A stretch of DNA of 64,000 nt, taken from the NCBI RefSeq assembly GCF_026242055.1, contig NZ_JAPJDL010000014.1, positions 62,001 through 126,000 on the forward strand, given 5' to 3'. Positions 32,882-41,286 of the stretch are shown here, one piece after another. Position 1 is the stretch's first letter. Each line of letters opens with the position of its first letter. Both the position numbers and the translations under genes were made by a program. The notes under the pieces were generated by a model, which was not told where the DNA came from, made no database searches, and saw only the letters and a program-made list of their open reading frames with translations. Source of the stretch: Lentzea sp. NEAU-D7 (GTDB taxonomy: Bacteria; Actinomycetota; Actinomycetes; Mycobacteriales; Pseudonocardiaceae).

Positions 32882-33261
32882 TGGAGCGGGTGTCCCCGCA
32901 CGATCGGTGGCTGGAGATGGTGCGGGAACATCCGGAACTCCACGCGTTCCTGTCCGGGCTGCGTCCCGGTGAGGTGTTGTCCGGCACGGTCGCGGCGGTC
33001 GAGAACTTCGGGGTGTTCGTGCGGCTCGACGACGGTCCCGCTCATCCGAGCTACCCCGGTGCCGGGTTCGTGACGATCCCGGACCTGTCCTGGCGACACG
33101 TCGGCGATCCGTCCGACGTCGTGGCCGTCGGGCAACGCGTCAGCGGCGCGTTCCTCGAGTACGACACGTGGCAGATGGAGGCCCGGATGTCGTTGAGGGC
33201 GCTGAAGCCGGACAGTCGTCGCCGAGATCGACCGGGAGCGGCGCAGGGTGGTGCTGGTTAG
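32881..33261 (+). CDS. Small S1 RNA-binding domain protein
   Basis: A 126-residue protein carrying a single S1-type OB fold from about residue 28 to 108: GLRPGEVLSGTVAAVENFGVFVRLDDG, then GFVTIPDLSWRHVGDPSDVVAVGQRVSGAFLEYD. The short N-terminus (DRWLEMVREHPELHAFLSGL) is helical and the C-terminus is basic (DSRRRDRPGAAQGGAG). It likely binds RNA. Coupled to the hydrolase gene (TGATG) and overlapping the convergent propeller gene by 4 bp. Confidence 0.82.
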   Translation: MERVSPHDRWLEMVREHPELHAFLSGLRPGEVLSGTVAAVENFGVFVRLDDGPAHPSYPGAGFVTIPDLSWRHVGDPSDVVAVGQRVSGAFLEYDTWQMEARMSLRALKPDSRRRDRPGAAQGGAG

Positions 33262-34133
33262 CGGTCCAGGCTGAACTCGTCCGTCGTCTCCCCCTTCACC
33301 AGCAGGTCCACGCGGCCGCTGAGCACGTAGGTGCCGTGCGGTGTGCGGGCGGCCGTGGTCGGGGCGGTCTTCCAGTCCCGCTGGGACTTCACCTGCCACG
33401 TGCGGGTGTCCAGGAGCGTCACGGCGTTCCTGCCCGGTGCGGCCAGGCCGTTCGTCACGACGACCAGGCCCTGCGGGGTGAGGGTGAGGCCGTCGGCGCC
33501 CGGCAGCTTCAGCGCGGGCAGTTCCTCCACGTGGTTCGCGGTGACTTTGAACAGGGTGCCGTCGGTGTAGTGGCCGGTGACCAGGAAGCCCCTGGGGTCC
33601 CAGGCGATCCCGTTGTTGCCGAACGACGCCCCGCCCAGCCAGGGGTCGCGGGCGAACGGTGTGACGGTGCCGTCGCGGCCGACCTTCCAGATCGTGTCGC
33701 CCAGCGTGCCGGTGACGTAGGCGTTGCCGTGCGGGTCGACCGCGACGTCGTTGGCGCCGTTGGGAATGTCGGCGTACTTCAGCGCGCGGCCGGTGCGCAG
33801 GTCGAAGATGCCCAGGCCGGACTGGCCGGGTACCGATCGTTCGCCGAAGCCGATGTCGCCGTAGGTGACCAGCAGCCGGTCGCCGTCCACCCGGAGGCCG
33901 AACGTGGACACCATGCGGGTTCCGGTGACGAGCGGGCGGACCCGGCCGTTGGTGCCGACCAGCGACACCGTGCCGTGGCGCAGCGAGCTGACGAGGAACT
34001 GGCCGCGGCTCGGGTCCCAGGCCACGCCCTCGGGGTGCAGCGACGGTGAGCGTGCCTCGATGTGCCTCGGCGTGGCCTGGGCGGTGCCGGTGAGCAGCAC
34101 CAGCACCGCCGTGACGGCGAGCAGGACGCGCAT
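33258..34133 (-). CDS. Secreted SMP-30/NHL-type beta-propeller protein
   Basis: A 291-residue protein with a signal peptide (RVLLAVTAVLVLLTGTAQA, cut after AQA) and repeated propeller blades: PEGVAWDPSRGQFLVSSL, NGANDVAVDPHGNAYVTG, NNGIAWDPRGFLVTGHY and ADGLTLTPQGLVVVTNGL. The pattern fits SMP-30/gluconolactonase-like lactonases or binding proteins. The start ATG 34131-34133 follows GGAGGGAAGC. Divergent from a MarR gene with a shared operator, so its expression is probably MarR-controlled. Confidence 0.85.
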   Translation of the reverse strand: MRVLLAVTAVLVLLTGTAQATPRHIEARSPSLHPEGVAWDPSRGQFLVSSLRHGTVSLVGTNGRVRPLVTGTRMVSTFGLRVDGDRLLVTYGDIGFGERSVPGQSGLGIFDLRTGRALKYADIPNGANDVAVDPHGNAYVTGTLGDTIWKVGRDGTVTPFARDPWLGGASFGNNGIAWDPRGFLVTGHYTDGTLFKVTANHVEELPALKLPGADGLTLTPQGLVVVTNGLAAPGRNAVTLLDTRTWQVKSQRDWKTAPTTAARTPHGTYVLSGRVDLLVKGETTDEFSLDR

Positions 34134-34157
34134 TGCTTCCCTCCAGTACGAACACTG

Positions 34158-34183
34158 ATGCGTATCAGAGTTCTGATATGCAT
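34158..34183. promoter_or_regulatory. Probable MarR operator (26-bp palindrome)
   Basis: ATGCGTATCAGA, GT, TCTGATATGCAT: 12-base arms that match as inverted repeats except at one position. It lies midway in the 82-bp gap between the divergent propeller and MarR genes. Confidence 0.8.
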
Positions 34184-34215
34184 CCATACTCTTATCACAC
34201 TTCTATGCTGGAGGG

Positions 34216-34641
34216 ATGCGCAGCGGTGATCGGATCGGCGGGGACATCAAGCGCGCCGAGCAGGACCTGGTGGCCGCGAAGTCGGCGGCCGTGAAGCCCG
34301 CGGGGCTGACCGTGCCGCAGTACGCGGCGCTGCTGGCCCTGAGCGAGCACCCCGGCGCGCCCGCGGCGACGCTCGCGCGGTTGTGCCTGACCACGCCTCA
34401 GACGATGACGACGATCCTGCAGAACCTGGTCGCGCTGGGTCTCGTGGAGCGCACGTCGAACCAGTGGCAGCGCAACGTCCTGGAGAACCGGCTGACCGAG
34501 GCGGGGCAGGCGAGGTTCCGCGAGGCGGACAAGGCCGCGGTGGCGGTGGAGCAGAGGCTGGCGGACGCGTTCACCGACGAGGAGCGCGCACAGTTGCGCG
34601 CGCTCCTGCAGCGGTGCTCGGACGTGCTCAGCGAGAAGTGA
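34216..34641 (+). CDS. MarR family transcriptional regulator
   Basis: A 141-residue winged-helix regulator: GLTVPQYAALLALSEHPGAPAATLARLCLTTPQTMTTILQNLVALGLVERT covers the recognition helix, and RNVLENRLTEAGQARF the wing. It starts at ATG 34216, just after a GGAGG. It is divergent from the secreted propeller gene, with a palindrome between. It probably represses both genes until a small aromatic or lipid-like ligand binds; the ligand is unknown. Confidence 0.92.
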   Translation: MRSGDRIGGDIKRAEQDLVAAKSAAVKPAGLTVPQYAALLALSEHPGAPAATLARLCLTTPQTMTTILQNLVALGLVERTSNQWQRNVLENRLTEAGQARFREADKAAVAVEQRLADAFTDEERAQLRALLQRCSDVLSEK

Positions 34642-35245
34642 CGAACTCGTAGGTCTCGTCGACCATCCGCGCCAGGAAGCCGTCGCGGTCGAACTCCGGG
34701 TCGTCGTCCATGCCCGGTGGCGGCACGTGGACGAAGCCGAAGTGGCCCGCCTTCGGCACGACCCGCAGGTCCACTTCGGCCGGTGCGGTCCTGAGCACCT
34801 CGACCTCCGCGGCCGGCACGAAGGTGTCCAGTTCACCGACGTAGGCGAGCATCGGCGTCCTCACCTCGGCGAGCGCGCCGGGGGCCGCGAACCAGCCGGC
34901 GGGCGGGGTGTAGAGCACCAGGCGGCTGACACGGGAGTCCCTTGGCACGTCGAGGGGCTCGCGTTCCTCGCTCCACGGGGTCGCGCCCGCGAGGCACAGG
35001 GCCGCCCAGGCACCGATCGAGTGCCCGATCACAGCCACCTCGGCGTCCGGACCCACGTCGCGCAGGGCCTCCACCAGGCCCAGCGGGCGGGCGAGGTAGT
35101 CGTCCCAGGTGGCCTGCCGCGGGTGCAGGCGCGGGAACGACGGCGCGATCACCCGGTGGCCGCGGGCGGTGAAGTGGTCCAGCAGCGGGCGGTGCCGCTC
35201 CGGGTCGCCACCGCCACCCACGGCGAAGAGCACCACACGGTCCAC
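34628..35245 (-). CDS. Alpha/beta hydrolase
   Basis: A 205-residue small alpha/beta hydrolase. The nucleophile elbow is IGHSIGAW (Ser76), the acid is in GELDTFVP, and the base His in KAGHFGFVH. VLFAVGGGGDPERHRPLLDHF forms the N-terminal oxyanion region. It resembles dienelactone hydrolase-size esterases. GTG 35243-35245 has GAGGGGGGAAC upstream, replacing a longer spurious frame. It is 10 bp after an SDR gene and probably in one transcript with it. Confidence 0.85.
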   Translation of the reverse strand: MDRVVLFAVGGGGDPERHRPLLDHFTARGHRVIAPSFPRLHPRQATWDDYLARPLGLVEALRDVGPDAEVAVIGHSIGAWAALCLAGATPWSEEREPLDVPRDSRVSRLVLYTPPAGWFAAPGALAEVRTPMLAYVGELDTFVPAAEVEVLRTAPAEVDLRVVPKAGHFGFVHVPPPGMDDDPEFDRDGFLARMVDETYEFVTSR

Positions 35246-35255
35246 AGTTCCCCCC

Positions 35256-35936
35256 TCAGCGGTGCGCGGCCTGTCCGGTGGGCCGCAGCAGGATCTCGTT
35301 GACGTCCACAGTGGATGGCTGGGACACGGCGTAGAGCACCGCCCTGCCAACGTCTTCCGGCGCCAGCTTCGGGTCATCCACACGCGACGCCGGGATGGCG
35401 TCGGTGTCGACGAGCCCCGGCTGCACCACCGTCACCCTGACGCCGGTGCCCACCGCCTCGGCGCGGATCGCCTGCGCCAGCCCGGTGATCGCCCACTTCG
35501 TCGCCGAGTACAGGTTGCCAGGGCGCACGCCGCGGCCGGCGGCGGACCCCGTCATCACGAGGTGGCCGCCGGAACGGACCAGCGCGGGCATCGCGGCACG
35601 GGCCGTGAAGGCCGGTCCGCAGACGTTCGTGACGACCATGTCCGTCCATTCGGAAGGCTCGGCACCCGCCGAAGAGACGAACGACGTGTCCACCGAAACG
35701 CCCGCGTTGGCGAAGACGACGTCGATCCGGCCCCAGCGGGACTCCACACGGGACATGAGATCCTGCACGGAACTCCAGGAAGAAACGTCGCATCGGGCGT
35801 CCCAGCCGCGATCACCGACAGATTCTTCGGCCGAACGGGAGGCCCGGACCACGCGATAGCCCACCTGGGCGGCCAGGGAGGCGGTCGCCGCCCCGATTCC
35901 GCGGGAAGCACCGGTCACCACGAAGACGTTTTCCAT
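35256..35936 (-). CDS. Short-chain dehydrogenase/reductase
   Basis: A 226-residue classical SDR. The cofactor motif TGASRGIG is at residues 8-15, RASRS after the second strand suggests NADP preference, NAG is in VVFANAGVS, the catalytic Ser in VMTGSAAG, and YSATK contains Tyr and Lys. The PG motif VVQPGLVDTD follows. The substrate is unknown. The ATG at 35934-35936 starts it; the alpha/beta hydrolase gene follows by 10 bp. Confidence 0.92.
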   Translation of the reverse strand: MENVFVVTGASRGIGAATASLAAQVGYRVVRASRSAEESVGDRGWDARCDVSSWSSVQDLMSRVESRWGRIDVVFANAGVSVDTSFVSSAGAEPSEWTDMVVTNVCGPAFTARAAMPALVRSGGHLVMTGSAAGRGVRPGNLYSATKWAITGLAQAIRAEAVGTGVRVTVVQPGLVDTDAIPASRVDDPKLAPEDVGRAVLYAVSQPSTVDVNEILLRPTGQAAHR

Positions 35937-35989
35937 GATCCGGAACCCTAGTCAGGGAAACGTCAGTGCCGCCTGTTTTGATGTCGCCC

Positions 35990-37024
35990 ATGACTTTGAA
36001 CCGCAGGTCCGTGTTCGGGCTGGGAACCGTCGCGGCCGCGACGGCCGTGCTCGGCTCCAACGGTGCAGCACAAGCGCAGGAAGACGCGGAGGTAGAGATC
36101 GAACGCTCCCCGGCGACGGCCGACCGGTCGCGCAAGCGCGTGGCCCAGATCTACAGGCGGCAGACCCGCAAGGCGCGGGGCACGTGGTCGTCGCTGATCA
36201 CGGTCGCCGACCTCGACGGCACGACGAAGGCCGCCGTCGACGAGAACGCCGACGTGGTCGTCGAGGCCTACAGCGTCAACAAGATCGCCGTCGCCGTCGC
36301 CGTGCTGGACAAGGTGGACCGCGGGCTGATCACGCTCGACCAGACGGTCACGGTGTCGGCCGCGATCGTCATCCAGGACACCGACGGGATCTTCGCGCTC
36401 GACGGCGCGTACCCGAGCCAGGTCACGGTCGGCCACGCGCTCGCGAACCTGCTGACCGTGTCGGACAACACCGCGGTCCGCCTGTGCGGCCTGGTCGTGC
36501 CGGCGCTGGAGCTCAACGAGATCCTGCGGTCCAAGGGCTTCGTGCACACCCAGGTCGTCCCGGTCGCGAACCCGAACCGGTTCTTCCTCGGCACCACGAC
36601 GGCGCGCGAGACGCACACGTTGCTGCAGAAGCTCGTCGACGGTCAGCTGCTCTCTGCAGCGTCCACCGCGTACCTGCTGAACATCCTGCGCGCCACGGCC
36701 AGCTTCACCGACGGCGTGCGGCTCAACCTCACGACGAACGAGCGCCTGCGGGTGGCCACGAAGGCCGGGTGGTTCGAGGACGGCCGCAACGAGGCCGGAA
36801 TCATGTTCAGCGCGGACAACCGGGCGATCCTGATCTACTCGATGTTCGCGTCCGGCGAGTTCTCCGGCGACAAGGCCGTGAACGACGAGGACTTCAGCAC
36901 CACGCACCCGGCCGTCGCGGCCCGCGCGGAGCTCGGGCGCAGCATGTTCGACGCCGTCATCAAGATCACGACCACGCGCCCGAAGCACCGCGCGAAGGTC
37001 TACCGGTTCTTCAACGGCGGCTGA
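35990..37024 (+). CDS. Tat-exported serine hydrolase (class A beta-lactamase fold)
   Basis: A 344-residue protein with a twin-arginine signal (LNRRSVFGLGTVAAATAVLG) and a beta-lactamase-fold domain. SxxK is SVNK at residues 95-98, SDN at 158-160 is intact, and the third box is KAG (258-260) rather than KTG or KSG. No clear Glu166 Omega-loop motif is seen. So it is probably a beta-lactamase-related hydrolase or DD-peptidase-like enzyme rather than a proven resistance gene. ATG 35990 gives the shortest Tat leader; ATG 35981 and GTG 35966 are in frame. Confidence 0.87.
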   Translation: MTLNRRSVFGLGTVAAATAVLGSNGAAQAQEDAEVEIERSPATADRSRKRVAQIYRRQTRKARGTWSSLITVADLDGTTKAAVDENADVVVEAYSVNKIAVAVAVLDKVDRGLITLDQTVTVSAAIVIQDTDGIFALDGAYPSQVTVGHALANLLTVSDNTAVRLCGLVVPALELNEILRSKGFVHTQVVPVANPNRFFLGTTTARETHTLLQKLVDGQLLSAASTAYLLNILRATASFTDGVRLNLTTNERLRVATKAGWFEDGRNEAGIMFSADNRAILIYSMFASGEFSGDKAVNDEDFSTTHPAVAARAELGRSMFDAVIKITTTRPKHRAKVYRFFNGG

Positions 37025-37096
37025 TTTCCTGAGAATTATCTGAAACATCGACCAAAGAGCACCCGTTTTCGGATATACAGACAGCTTCGCCGGGGT

Positions 37097-37121
37097 CGGT
37101 CGTCGCCGCCGTCGACGACCG
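37097..37121 (+). terminator. Bidirectional terminator
   Basis: Arms CGGTCGTCG (37097-37105) and CGACGACCG (37113-37121) with a 7-base loop, extendable by outer GGGG/CCCC after small mismatches. It stands between the convergent serine hydrolase and sugar isomerase genes. Confidence 0.75.
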
Positions 37122-37140
37122 GCTTCCCCGCGCGTTGCAG

Positions 37141-37947
37141 TTAGAGCGCCGGTTCCACAACGTCGTGGTACCTGCGTGTCACCTCCTCGATCACCTCGTC
37201 GAAGTCCGCCGCCCAGACGGCCGCGTTGAAGATCTCGACCTCGACGTCACCGGAGTACCCGGTCGCCGCGACCTGCCGGGTCAGCCGGGCCAGGTCGATG
37301 TCCCCGTCACCGGGATAACCGCGCCCGAGCAGGACGTCCGCGGGCACGGGGGTGAGCCAGTCGCACACCTGGTACGACGCGATCAGCCGTCCCGCCCGGG
37401 CGATCTGCTCGTCCACGGCCGGGTCCCACCACACGTGCAGCGCGTCCACGACGACGCCGACCGACTCGTGCCGTTCGGCGATGTCCAGCGCCTGGGCCAA
37501 CGTCGAGAGCACGCCGCGGTCCGCGCAGAACACCGGGTGCATCGGTTCCAGCGCCAGCACCACGCCCGCCTGCTCCGCGTGCACCGACAGCTCCGCGATG
37601 GCGTCGGCGACGCGCTGACGTGCGCCGACGAGGTCCTTGTCGCCCGCCACTCCCCCGACGACCATGACCAGCGTGCCGGTCCGCAACGCCGCCGCCTCGT
37701 CGATGGCGCGGCGGTTGTCGTCGAGTGCGCTCCGGTTGTCCACGGCCGTGAGGAACCCGCCGCGGCACAACGACGACACGCGCAGCCCCGCGTCCCGGAC
37801 GATCTTGGCGGTGCGTTCCAGGCCGTGGTCGGCGACCGGTTCGCGCCACAGCCCGATCGACTCGATCCCGTGCCGCGCACAGCCGTCGACGGCTTCGGCG
37901 ACCGTGGCGCGTTTGATCGTGGCCTGGTTCAGCGAGAGGCGAGCCAT
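37141..37947 (-). CDS. Sugar phosphate isomerase/epimerase (AP endonuclease-like TIM barrel)
   Basis: A 268-residue xylose-isomerase-like TIM barrel. Metal ligands are probably in LALEPMHPVF (Glu), VGVVVDALHVWW (Asp, His), YQVCDWLTP and DVEVEIFNAAVW (Glu). It is the last gene of a three-gene minus-strand group with a Gfo/Idh oxidoreductase and a DUF993 protein, controlled by the nearby LacI gene. It likely isomerises or epimerises a sugar, inositol or ketosugar; the substrate is unknown. The ATG 37945-37947 overlaps the DUF993 end by 19 bp. Confidence 0.87.
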   Translation of the reverse strand: MARLSLNQATIKRATVAEAVDGCARHGIESIGLWREPVADHGLERTAKIVRDAGLRVSSLCRGGFLTAVDNRSALDDNRRAIDEAAALRTGTLVMVVGGVAGDKDLVGARQRVADAIAELSVHAEQAGVVLALEPMHPVFCADRGVLSTLAQALDIAERHESVGVVVDALHVWWDPAVDEQIARAGRLIASYQVCDWLTPVPADVLLGRGYPGDGDIDLARLTRQVAATGYSGDVEVEIFNAAVWAADFDEVIEEVTRRYHDVVEPAL

Positions 37948-38963
37948 CGGCTCCACCGCCGTTCCGCGAACTCCGGGTCGACCACGCCGGCGATCTCCGC
38001 GAGCCGTTTCGCCTCGGCCAGGTGTTCCACGCTGCGCGCGTTTTCCAGACCGCCGATGAGCTGGAACCGCTCCTGGTGCCCGGCGAGCCACGCCAGGAAC
38101 ACCACGCCCGTTTTGTAGTAGTACGTCGGTGCGCTGAACAGATGGCGGGACAACGGAACGGTCGGCGCCATGATCCGGTGGAACTCTTCGGTATCCCCCT
38201 CCGCCAGCTTCGCGAGCGCCTTCGCCGCCACCGGGGCGATCGGGTCGAAGATGCCGAGCAACGCGTCGCTGTGGCCCTGCTCGTCGCCCGCGATCAGGTC
38301 CGGGTAGTGGAAGTCGTCGCCGGTGTAGCAGCGGACGCCGTCCGGCAGCGCGCGCCGCAGCCCGATCTCGTGCCCGGCGTCGAGCAGCGAGACCTTCACG
38401 CCGTCGACCTTGTCCGGCCGCGAGCGGATGATCTCCAGGAAGTTCCGGGTGGCCTGCGGGACGTCGGCCGAACCCCAGTAGCCCTCCAGCTGCGGGTCGA
38501 ACGCGGTGCCGAGCCAGTGCAGGATCACCGGTTCGCTGACGCGGTCGAGCAACGTGCCGTAGACCTTCTCGTAGTCCTCGGGCCCCCGCGCCGCCGCCGC
38601 GAGCCGGCGTGAGCACATCAGGACGGGCTGGGCGCCGGCCTCCTGGACGACGTCGAGCTGTTCCAGGTAGGCGTTCAGCACGTCGTCGAGGCCTGCCTCA
38701 CCGGTCAGCTGGTCGGTCGCGACACCCGCGCAGATCCGACCCGTCTTCTCGGCGGCACTGCGGCGGATGAGCTCGGCGGCCGTCGGCCAGTCCAGCCCCA
38801 TGCCGCGTTGCGCGGTGTCCATGGCCTCCGCGACGCCCAGGCCGTGCGACCAGAGGTGATGCCGGAACGCGAGGGTCGCGTCCCAGTCGACCGTGCGCTC
38901 GTCCTCGGCCACGACGTGCGCCGCGGCGAACGCGACGCGGTCGACCCCGCTCCGGCTAGACAT
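37929..38963 (-). CDS. DUF993 family (dihydrodipicolinate synthase-like) protein
   Basis: A 344-residue DUF993 protein of the class I aldolase/DHDPS-like barrel type: AAHVVAEDERTVDWDATLAFRHHLWSHGLGVAEAMDTAQRGMG, then PVILHWLGTAFDPQLEGYWG, VDGVKVSLLDAGHE and VRCYTGDDFHYPDLI. The Lys in GVKVSLLD is placed as a Schiff-base residue would be. DUF993 genes typically accompany a Gfo/Idh oxidoreductase and a sugar isomerase, as here. The reaction (aldol cleavage or dehydration of an oxidised sugar) is inferred. Confidence 0.85.
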   Translation of the reverse strand: MSSRSGVDRVAFAAAHVVAEDERTVDWDATLAFRHHLWSHGLGVAEAMDTAQRGMGLDWPTAAELIRRSAAEKTGRICAGVATDQLTGEAGLDDVLNAYLEQLDVVQEAGAQPVLMCSRRLAAAARGPEDYEKVYGTLLDRVSEPVILHWLGTAFDPQLEGYWGSADVPQATRNFLEIIRSRPDKVDGVKVSLLDAGHEIGLRRALPDGVRCYTGDDFHYPDLIAGDEQGHSDALLGIFDPIAPVAAKALAKLAEGDTEEFHRIMAPTVPLSRHLFSAPTYYYKTGVVFLAWLAGHQERFQLIGGLENARSVEHLAEAKRLAEIAGVVDPEFAERRWSRWLASR

Positions 38964-40098
38964 CGGCGATCTCCACCCGGCGACCCTCCGAAGAGGACCG
39001 CAGACCGGCCGCGGCCAACGCGACACCGCGGGCGCCGGCGCGGAAGTCGTGCGGGAACGGCGCGCCCTCGTAGACGTGGCGCAGGAACTCCGCCCACTGC
39101 ACCTTGAAGCCGTTGTCGAACTCCTCGTTGTCCGGCACCTGCTGCCACTGCTCGCGGAACGGGTGCGCGACCGGGAGGTCCGGGTTCCACACGGGTTTCG
39201 GCGTGACGGCGCGGGGCTGCACGAAGCACTCGCGCAGCCCCGCGACCGCACTCCCCTCGGTGCCGTCCACTTGGAACTCGACGAGCTCGTCGCGGCGCAC
39301 CCGCACGCACCAGGACGAGTTGATCTGGGCGATGACGCCGTTCGCGATCTCGAAGATCCCGTACGCGGCGTCGTCCGCGGTCGCCTCGTAGGCGTTGTCC
39401 TGCTCGTCCCACCGGGTCGGAATGTGCGTCACGGCCTTCGCGGTGACGGCCTCGACCCGGCCGAACAGGTTGTGCAGCAGGTAGCTCCAGTGGCAGAACA
39501 TGTCCGCGACGATGCCGCCGCCGTCCTCCGCCCGGTAGTTCCAGCTCGGGCGTTGCGCGGACTGCCAGTCGCCCTCGAAGACCCAGTAGCCGAACTCGCC
39601 GCGCACGCTGAGGATGCGGCCGAAGAAACCACCGTCGATCAGCCGCTTGAGCTTGCGGATGCCCGGCAGGTACAGCTTGTCGGCCACCACGCCGTGCCGC
39701 ACGCCCCTGGCGTCGGCCAGCCGCCCGAGCGCGAGCGCCTCCTCGACGGTCTCGCTGACCGGCTTCTCGGTGTAGACGTGCTTGCCCGCCTCGATCGCCT
39801 TGGTGATCGACTCGACGTGCCTCGACGTGACCTGAGAGTCGAAGTAGATCTCGACCGACGGGTCGGCCAGCGCACCGTCGAGGTCCGTCGTCCAGTGCGC
39901 GAGGTCGTGGCGCTCGGCGATCTCCTTGAGCTTGTCGCCGTTGCGGCCCACGAGGACCGGTTCCACCTTCAGCACGGTCCCGTCCCGCAACCGCACGCCC
40001 TCGTCGCGCAACGGCAGCAGCGAGCGGACCAGGTGCTGGCGGTACCCCATCCGCCCGGTGACGCCGTTGACCGCCACGCCAATGGTCCGTTCCGCCAT
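38956..40098 (-). CDS. Gfo/Idh/MocA family oxidoreductase
   Basis: A 380-residue NAD(P)-dependent oxidoreductase. The N-terminal Rossmann segment is IGVAVNGVTGRMGYRQHLV, followed by the EKP motif in AGKHVYTEKPVSET (the Lys is catalytic), GVVADKLYLPGIRKL, and GGGIVADMFCHWSYLLHNL in the C-terminal domain. It is the first gene of the LacI-linked sugar group, so it probably oxidises a sugar or polyol OH before the isomerase and DUF993 steps. ATG 40096-40098 with GGAGGTGC upstream. Confidence 0.92.
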   Translation of the reverse strand: MAERTIGVAVNGVTGRMGYRQHLVRSLLPLRDEGVRLRDGTVLKVEPVLVGRNGDKLKEIAERHDLAHWTTDLDGALADPSVEIYFDSQVTSRHVESITKAIEAGKHVYTEKPVSETVEEALALGRLADARGVRHGVVADKLYLPGIRKLKRLIDGGFFGRILSVRGEFGYWVFEGDWQSAQRPSWNYRAEDGGGIVADMFCHWSYLLHNLFGRVEAVTAKAVTHIPTRWDEQDNAYEATADDAAYGIFEIANGVIAQINSSWCVRVRRDELVEFQVDGTEGSAVAGLRECFVQPRAVTPKPVWNPDLPVAHPFREQWQQVPDNEEFDNGFKVQWAEFLRHVYEGAPFPHDFRAGARGVALAAAGLRSSSEGRRVEIADV

Positions 40099-40121
40099 CG
40101 CACCTCCCTGGTAGCAGCGCT

Positions 40122-40135
40122 GGAAAGCGCTTTCC
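40122..40135. promoter_or_regulatory. LacI-family operator
   Basis: GGAAAGCGCTTTCC is a perfect 14-bp palindrome with the central CG typical of LacI/GalR-family sites. It lies 24 bp upstream of the oxidoreductase gene and 86 bp before the divergent LacI gene. Confidence 0.85.
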
Positions 40136-40220
40136 CGCCACGCTAATCGCGGCGCTTCACGGACGTCAACCTCCTCGCGAGTTAGTCTCAGCGCTCACAT
40201 GCAGGTTGACGGAGGTGGTC

Positions 40221-41237
40221 GTGTCCGCCCGACAGGTGACGCTCGCCGAGGTGGCGAAGCAGGCGGGTGTGTCGTTGGCGACCGCTTCTCGCGTGCTCAA
40301 CGGCAGCACGCGGCAGGTGAGCGAGGACCTGAGCGAGCGCGTCCTGCGCACCGCGGAGGAGCTCGGCTACGTGCCGAACGCGTCCGCGCAGGCGCTGGCC
40401 CGCAACTCCAGCTCGCTGGTCGGGCTGGTGGTCCACGACATCACCGACCCGTACTTCTCGTGCATCGCGGCGGGGGTGACGCGGGTGGCCGAGGAGGCAG
40501 GGCTCGTCGTCGTGCTCGGCACGACCGGGCGCCGTCCCGAACGCGAGGCGGAGCTGCTGTCCACGTTGCGCGCGCATCGCGCCCGTGCGGTGGTGCTGGC
40601 CGGTTCCCGCACCACGGACCGTGCGGCGCAGTCGCGGCTGGCAGCCGAGATCGACGCGTTCACCGAGCAGGGCGGGCGCGTCGCGTGCGTGTCGCAGGCG
40701 AAGCTCGGCACCGACACGGTCGTTCCCGGCAACCGCGCAGGCGGTCGCGCCCTGGCCCGTGCGCTGGCCGGGCTCGGGCACAAGAAGTTCGCCGTGCTGG
40801 GTGGTCCTTCCGAGCTCGTCGTGGCCCGCGACCGGCTCGCGGGGTTCAAGGCGGGGCTCGCCGACGCGGGCATCGCGCCGCCCGTGGTGGTCAACGGCGC
40901 CTTCACCCGTGACGGCGGGTACGCCGCCGCGATGGAGCTGCTGGCGTCGAAGTCGCGCGCCACCTGCGTGTTCGCCGTGACGGACGTGATGGCGATGGGC
41001 GCGATGGCCGCGCTGCGCGAGCGTGGCGTGCGCATTCCGGAGGACATCTCGATCGCCGGGTTCGACGACATCCCGACGCTGCGCGACACGGTTCCGGCAC
41101 TGTCCACCGTGCGACTGCCGCTGGAGGAGATGGGCGAGATCGCCGCAGGTCTCGTGCTGGACGCCGGGGGTGACGAGGCACGCACCGTCCGGGTGGCGGG
41201 TGAGGTGGTGCTCCGGGCGTCGACTGCTCACAATTAG
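40221..41237 (+). CDS. LacI family transcriptional regulator
   Basis: A 338-residue repressor. The N-terminal helix-turn-helix and hinge are VTLAEVAKQAGVSLATASRVLNG and YVPNASAQALA, followed by a periplasmic-binding-protein-like sugar domain (VGLVVHDITDPYFSCIAAG, VVPGNRAGGRALARAL, FAVTDVMAMGAMAAL, ISIAGFDDIP). GTG 40221 is chosen because GGAGGTGGTC precedes it; TTG 40206 is in frame but lacks a site. It probably controls the divergent sugar operon through the 14-bp palindrome at 40122. Confidence 0.93.
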   Translation: MSARQVTLAEVAKQAGVSLATASRVLNGSTRQVSEDLSERVLRTAEELGYVPNASAQALARNSSSLVGLVVHDITDPYFSCIAAGVTRVAEEAGLVVVLGTTGRRPEREAELLSTLRAHRARAVVLAGSRTTDRAAQSRLAAEIDAFTEQGGRVACVSQAKLGTDTVVPGNRAGGRALARALAGLGHKKFAVLGGPSELVVARDRLAGFKAGLADAGIAPPVVVNGAFTRDGGYAAAMELLASKSRATCVFAVTDVMAMGAMAALRERGVRIPEDISIAGFDDIPTLRDTVPALSTVRLPLEEMGEIAAGLVLDAGGDEARTVRVAGEVVLRASTAHN

Positions 41238-41286
41238 ACTCGTCTGGCTGTTCACGTACTTAGTCATGAGGAGTTGAGCCGTCCCC

